Source: Fontisphaera persica
GTDB taxonomy: Bacteria > Verrucomicrobiota > Verrucomicrobiia > Limisphaerales > Fontisphaeraceae
NCBI RefSeq assembly: GCF_024832785.1
Contig: NZ_CP116615.1
Coordinates: forward strand, 3,720,001-3,784,000
DNA: 64,000 nucleotides
Direction of reading: 5' to 3'
Shown here: positions 59,991 to 64,000 of the stretch, piece after piece
How positions within the stretch are numbered: the stretch's first letter is position 1
Layout of the letters: every line of letters starts with the position of its first letter
Notes under the pieces: generated by a model
Told to the model about the DNA's origin: nothing
What the model saw: the letters and a program-made list of their open reading frames with translations, nothing else
Database searches by the model: none
Program-made: the position numbers and the translations under genes

Positions 59991-61802
59991 ATGAATACCT
60001 TGGCATCTGGTTTTCGGCAACAAGCGCGCCCGGCGGTTCGCCGCGGTCTGGCCTATGGCCTGGCCTTCCTGGCGGCAGGCTGGGCGGCGGCAGTTTACGG
60101 GGCGGCGCACGGCGACCCGTGGGAAATTCATTTGCGGGAGCCGCATGAGGGCGGCATGCCGGGGCGGCCCATCATCACCAGCATCCGCACGACGACCAAC
60201 CAACAGGTGGTGGTGACGTGGCGGGGGTTTGTGGACCCGGTGACGCCGTTTTTGCTGCAGGGCAACACGGGGTTGCGCAGCAACGGATGGCAGACGCTGG
60301 CCACGACGTATGGCTTGAGCGCCACGGTGCCGCTGGGGGACAACGCCACGTTCCGAATTGTGGCGCCCTCGCCCCAGTATGCGGGGAGCACGGAGTGCTC
60401 GGCGTGCCATCGGGGCACGCACTCGCGGTGGGCGGAGACGATGCATGCGCATGCGCTGGATTCCCTGAAACGAATCAACATGCACAACAACAGCCGGTGT
60501 CTGCCGTGCCACACGGTGGGGTACGGGCTGCCGACGGGCTACAAGAGCGAGACGGAGACGCCGGACCTGGCGAATGTGGGCTGCGAGAGCTGCCATGGGC
60601 CGTCGGCGGCGCATGCGGCCAATCCGTTTGACCCGACGACGCGGCCGGTGAAGGAGCTGGCGTCGCAGTTGTGCGGCGGGTGCCATACGGACGCGCATCA
60701 TCCGACGTTTAATGAATGGGAGACGCATTTGCATGCGGAGGTGAACGAGGAAATAGCCGCCGGTTTTCTGGGGGCGGAGGCGACGTCGCTGGGGCGGATG
60801 AATTCGTGCGGGGCGTGTCATTCAGGGAGCGTGCGGTATGCGATGTTGAAGGAGCCGGCGACGACGAATTCGCTGCCGGCGCTGATGACCAATGTGTTTC
60901 ATCTGCCGCCGGGGGTGTCGGCGGGGCGCGAGGCGGCGGAGATTGGGATAACGTGCGTGGTCTGCCACAGCTCGCACACCAAGACGGCGCATGGGTATCA
61001 GTTGCGGTATCCGATGTTCTCGACCAACGCGTACAACATGGTGACGTCGGGGACCAACATGGTGCAGAAGGGGTACGATGCGAATGTGCAGGTGTGCGGC
61101 CAGTGCCACAACGGGCGCGGGGCGGATCCTTCCGGGACGTCGCGTCCGCCGCATCATTCGCCGCAGTATAATATACTGGTGGGGAATCTGGGGGTGGTGC
61201 CGACGAACGCGCCGGCGCCGATGTCACCGCACTGGCAGTTGGAGAAGCAGTGTGTGGACTGCCACATGCAGAAGGTGACGGTGACCAACCCGACGGCCAA
61301 CAATCCCAATCACACGGGGCACAATTTCAATCCGACGCAGACGTTTGACAAGTGCCGCGACTGCCACACGGGGCAGGATGACGAGTGGATGGAGCTGTTG
61401 ATTGAGTTCACCCAGGAGGTGACGCGCAACAAGATTGCGGAGGTGAAGAGCAATCTGGTGTTGTGGGCGACGACGAAGGCGCCGGCGGCCTTGCGGAATG
61501 CGGGCCGGGTGGTGCGGGTGGTGAACGGGGTGCGGGTGACCAACAGCGTGCCGGAGCTGGCGTGGGAGTTCAGCACGCCGGGGCAATTGTCGCCGGCGCC
61601 GGCGGGGGCGCTGTCGTGGACGGGGCCGAGCGCCACCGTGCAGAACAATCCCACGAATGGCTTGCCGCAGGCCATCAAAGAAGCGCGCTTCAACCTCTAT
61701 CTGGTGGAACACGACGGCAGTTATGGCGTGCATAACAACGCTTATGCGCGGTATTTGTTGCGGGTGGCCAACGACAAGGTGAAGGCCGAGCTGGCCAAAT
61801 AG
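59991..61802 (+). CDS. Nine-heme c-type cytochrome
   Basis: A 603-aa exported protein with a signal segment (about 15-38). Residues about 40-125 form a small beta domain (V-V-V-T-W, F-L-L-Q-G-N-T-G-L, G-W-Q-T-L-A) like the tail domain of the octaheme protein. The heme part has nine C-x-x-C-H sites: C-S-A-C-H, C-L-P-C-H, C-E-S-C-H, C-G-G-C-H, C-G-A-C-H, C-V-V-C-H, C-G-Q-C-H, C-V-D-C-H, C-R-D-C-H. It has no lipobox. It probably carries electrons in the periplasm or at the cell surface. ATG 59991 is used; GTG 59985 is possible. The next cytochrome begins 45 bp on. Confidence 0.88.
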   Translation: MNTLASGFRQQARPAVRRGLAYGLAFLAAGWAAAVYGAAHGDPWEIHLREPHEGGMPGRPIITSIRTTTNQQVVVTWRGFVDPVTPFLLQGNTGLRSNGWQTLATTYGLSATVPLGDNATFRIVAPSPQYAGSTECSACHRGTHSRWAETMHAHALDSLKRINMHNNSRCLPCHTVGYGLPTGYKSETETPDLANVGCESCHGPSAAHAANPFDPTTRPVKELASQLCGGCHTDAHHPTFNEWETHLHAEVNEEIAAGFLGAEATSLGRMNSCGACHSGSVRYAMLKEPATTNSLPALMTNVFHLPPGVSAGREAAEIGITCVVCHSSHTKTAHGYQLRYPMFSTNAYNMVTSGTNMVQKGYDANVQVCGQCHNGRGADPSGTSRPPHHSPQYNILVGNLGVVPTNAPAPMSPHWQLEKQCVDCHMQKVTVTNPTANNPNHTGHNFNPTQTFDKCRDCHTGQDDEWMELLIEFTQEVTRNKIAEVKSNLVLWATTKAPAALRNAGRVVRVVNGVRVTNSVPELAWEFSTPGQLSPAPAGALSWTGPSATVQNNPTNGLPQAIKEARFNLYLVEHDGSYGVHNNAYARYLLRVANDKVKAELAK

Positions 61803-61847
61803 GCCGGGACGGTGAGTTTGGGCAACACTCAACGGGTGAGGCCGCTT

Positions 61848-62681
61848 ATGTTAAAACGAATATTGGACGGAATACCGGGCGGGGGCTGGGGCCTGGCGGC
61901 GGTGGGGGGGCTGGCGTTGCTGGCGGCCTCCTGCGCCACGGTGACGCGCACGGTGGTGGTGCCGCCGGACATTCCGGGAGCCAAGTATGTCGGCTCCAAG
62001 GAATGCGAGCAGTGCCACGAGGAAATCTACAAGGATTTCCAGACGGCGGCGCACGCGCGGCTGATGGCCAAGGGGCCGAATGCCCTGAACATGGGGTGCG
62101 AGAGCTGCCACGGGCCGGGCAGTTTGCATGTGGAATCGGGCGGGGAGCGGCGGATGGCGAGCCACAATTTGACGCTGGAGGCGACGGTGGTGAGCGACCG
62201 GCCGACGATTTTGAATCCGCGGAAATCGAGCGAGACGTGTTTCACCTGCCACCTGGACAAGCGGGGGGCGTTTCAGACGCCGCATCATCATCCGGTGCCG
62301 GAGGGGCGGATGAGCTGCACGGACTGCCATGATCCGCACAAGGGGCCGGCGACGCGAGGCGGGGGCACGGCGCTGCTGGCGCAGAACGAGGCGTGCCTGA
62401 AGTGCCATGAGACGCAGCGGGGGCCGTACGTGTTTGAGCATGCGGCGATGCGGGAGGGGTGCACGACGTGCCATGACCCGCACGGGACGGTGAATGCGAA
62501 GATGCTGACGGCGCGGAATGCGAATTTGTGTTTGAAGTGTCATTTCCAGCAGGTGACCCCGGGCAAGATTCTGATTGGGGGAGTGGATCACAAGATCAGT
62601 TTGCAGCAGGGCACGTGTTGGACCGCGGGATGTCATGAGGCGGTGCATGGCTCGCGGGTGAATCCGTCGTTGCGGTTTTAA
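61848..62681 (+). CDS. MtrA/DmsE-like multiheme lipoprotein cytochrome
   Basis: A 277-aa lipoprotein. The signal ends in the lipobox L-A-A-S-C (Cys near 29). It has seven C-x-x-C-H sites (C-E-Q-C-H, C-E-S-C-H, C-F-T-C-H, C-T-D-C-H, C-L-K-C-H, C-T-T-C-H, C-L-K-C-H) and one C-x4-C-H (C-W-T-A-G-C-H) near the C-terminus. It ends V-H-G-S-R-V-N-P-S-L-R-F, like the tail of MtrA/DmsE and Geobacter conduit cytochromes, which sit inside an outer-membrane barrel. The next gene is that barrel, starting 19 bp later. ATG 61848 gives the lipoprotein signal. Confidence 0.88.
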   Translation: MLKRILDGIPGGGWGLAAVGGLALLAASCATVTRTVVVPPDIPGAKYVGSKECEQCHEEIYKDFQTAAHARLMAKGPNALNMGCESCHGPGSLHVESGGERRMASHNLTLEATVVSDRPTILNPRKSSETCFTCHLDKRGAFQTPHHHPVPEGRMSCTDCHDPHKGPATRGGGTALLAQNEACLKCHETQRGPYVFEHAAMREGCTTCHDPHGTVNAKMLTARNANLCLKCHFQQVTPGKILIGGVDHKISLQQGTCWTAGCHEAVHGSRVNPSLRF

Positions 62682-62699
62682 CCTCCCGGAATACATCCC

Positions 62700-64000
62700 A
62701 TGAAAACCACAAAGCTTTCCCGGGGCCGGTCAGTGAACACGCTGGGCTGGTTGTTGGTGTGCGGGGGTTTAACGGCGGCCTTGGGCGCCCAGGCCGCCGA
62801 AGCCACCGCCGCCGCGGACGCCAAGTCGCTGGAGGAGAAGCTGGAGGCGTACAGCAACTGGATAGAGTTCTCCGCGGGGGGATTGACGCTGGATGGCAAT
62901 CGCGGGGCCTTCCAGCAGCGGCAGCAGATACGCCGCCGGGTGTTTGGGGGGATGGAGGACTTCCATTATCAGCGGGATTTGGGGAAGAAGGTGACGCTGT
63001 TGATGGATGGGCGGGTGTTGTTTGACAATCAGGACTACAAGGCTCGGCTGGAGATTACCAAGGAGGACGTGGGCTTTTTGCGCGGCGGGCTGACGTATTA
63101 CCGGACGTGGGACGATGGGAGCGGCGGGTTTTTCCGGCCCACGGAGGGGTGGTACGATTTGTATGATGACGCGCTGGCGCTGGACCGGGGCGAGATTTGG
63201 GTGGAAGGCGGGCTGCGGTTGAAGAAGCTGCCGCATTTGACGTTGAAGTACACGCATCAGATGCGGGAGGGTTTGAAAAGCTCGACGTCGTGGGGGTATG
63301 TGCATCCTTACGGGTTGGGGCCGGTGCGGGGCATCGTGCCGTCGTTTTATGATATTGATGAGGAGCGGGACATCTGGCAGGCCGACTTGCGGCACACGGT
63401 GGGCAAGTTCACGCTGGGCGCCGGGGTGCGGTATGACCGGAGTGACCTGGACAATGCGCGCAAGATGCGGCAATGGCCGGGTGAGGCGGCGGACCGGCGG
63501 GTGACGCAGCGGGAGACGGTGCGGTCGGAGGCCTGGAGCGCGCATGCGTTTGTGGAGAGCCAGTTGCACAAGAAGCTGTTTTTCTCGACGGGTTACGGGT
63601 ACACGACGCTGGACAGCGACGTGGGAGGGAGCCGGATTTACGGCAACGATTATGATGTGCAGTTTGTGCCGGCGCTGGCGAGCGGGCTGGGCTTTTACGG
63701 GTTGAGCGGGGGTTCGCAGTTGAAGGACCACGTGGCCAATTTGAACCTGATGTACAACCCGTGGCCGAATTGGACGCTGGTGCCGTCCTTCCGGCTGCAG
63801 CGGACGGGGATGGACAGCGAGGCGTGGTATTTCCAGACCGGCGTGGGGCCGGTGACGCCGGTGAGCGCGCGGAGCGAGCGGGAGGTGCTGGATTTGGCGG
63901 AGCAGTTGGAGCTGCGTTACACGGGGTTGACGAACTGGGTGTTTTACGCCCGCGGGGAGTGGATGCAGGGCGAGGGCGACCTGACAGAGATTGGCGCGGC
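62700..64000 (+). CDS. Outer-membrane beta-barrel of a porin-cytochrome conduit (partial)
   Basis: The gene runs off the window (at least 433 codons). It starts with a signal peptide (residues about 1-33, A-L-G-A-Q-A-A) and continues as alternating amphipathic strands rich in aromatic residues (Y-S-N-W-I-E-F-S-A-G-G, F-H-Y-Q-R-D-L, L-T-L-K-Y-T-H, T-L-G-A-G-V-R-Y-D, L-F-F-S-T-G-Y-G-Y-T-T-L-D-S-D). These are typical of MtrB/PioB-type barrels that surround a multiheme cytochrome. Its place just after the MtrA-like cytochrome supports that role. The N-terminal Cys-x-x-Cys of Shewanella MtrB is not seen. Start ATG 62700 lies 19 bp after the lipoprotein stop. Confidence 0.78.
   Translation, partial: MKTTKLSRGRSVNTLGWLLVCGGLTAALGAQAAEATAAADAKSLEEKLEAYSNWIEFSAGGLTLDGNRGAFQQRQQIRRRVFGGMEDFHYQRDLGKKVTLLMDGRVLFDNQDYKARLEITKEDVGFLRGGLTYYRTWDDGSGGFFRPTEGWYDLYDDALALDRGEIWVEGGLRLKKLPHLTLKYTHQMREGLKSSTSWGYVHPYGLGPVRGIVPSFYDIDEERDIWQADLRHTVGKFTLGAGVRYDRSDLDNARKMRQWPGEAADRRVTQRETVRSEAWSAHAFVESQLHKKLFFSTGYGYTTLDSDVGGSRIYGNDYDVQFVPALASGLGFYGLSGGSQLKDHVANLNLMYNPWPNWTLVPSFRLQRTGMDSEAWYFQTGVGPVTPVSARSEREVLDLAEQLELRYTGLTNWVFYARGEWMQGEGDLTEIGA

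Noticed and set aside
1-64000. CRISPR arrays
   Set aside because: No regularly spaced direct repeats were found; the dispersed repeats are irregular and far apart.

Overview
The window is GC-rich bacterial chromosome that reads as Verrucomicrobiota, most likely Limisphaerales-like. Reasons: large exported proteins built from Ig-like, RCC1 and calcium-repeat modules that end in an aromatic-Arg-Leu tail; a formylglycine sulfatase next to an FGGY sugar kinase and a secreted esterase; few clear Shine-Dalgarno sites; and one family of dispersed intergenic repeats. The phylum call is inference, since no rRNA is present. Two perfect parS sites around mnmG suggest the window lies in the replication-origin domain.

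Layout. 0-9.3 kb: a giant secreted Ig/RCC1 protein, asnA, a short-chain dehydrogenase and mnmG with two parS sites. 9.4-18.1 kb: repeat-rich spacer, a small coiled-coil protein, a TrmH-type rRNA methyltransferase, a GcvR-like ACT protein, a WecG/TagA glycosyltransferase, an alginate-export-type porin with a clear terminator, a U32 RlhA-like protein and a FabZ-like dehydratase. 18.1-24 kb: a response regulator and a very large hybrid kinase, tRNA-Ser(GGA) with encoded CCA, then five tiny overlapping genes that look like an orphan phage holin/lysis cassette. 24-36.6 kb: an FMN reductase-TIM barrel fusion with a Gfo/Idh oxidoreductase, a radical SAM protein, a membrane-anchored GrpE-like protein, a MoCo-carrier-like protein, a lipoprotein, a RyR/SLOG-like/nucleotide cyclase sensor, an exported esterase and a GH5-like protein lacking its catalytic nucleophile.

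36.8-44 kb: a LysR regulator, then a tightly overlapping operon of membrane histidine kinase, NtrC-type sigma-54 activator, small membrane protein, HpnD-like synthase, HpnK-like deacetylase, small EamA transporter and YggS. This places hopanoid/squalene-type lipid genes in the same transcript as a sigma-54 two-component system. 44-49.6 kb: an SGNH-TPR membrane protein and clpB, whose promoter sits inside a near-perfect palindrome. 50.0-51.5 kb: three overlapping genes of visibly lower GC, the last an HNH nuclease, which look like a transferred island and a candidate defence locus. 51.7-57.6 kb: xylulokinase, sulfatase and a secreted subtilase.

57.8-64 kb: a redox region. An octaheme cytochrome on the minus strand diverges, across an AT-rich control region, from an operon of a nine-heme cytochrome, an MtrA/DmsE-like multiheme lipoprotein and an outer-membrane beta-barrel cut by the window end. 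Together these look like a porin-cytochrome conduit for electron transfer across the outer membrane. This operon, the RyR-cyclase protein and the HNH island are the best candidates for undescribed biology here.
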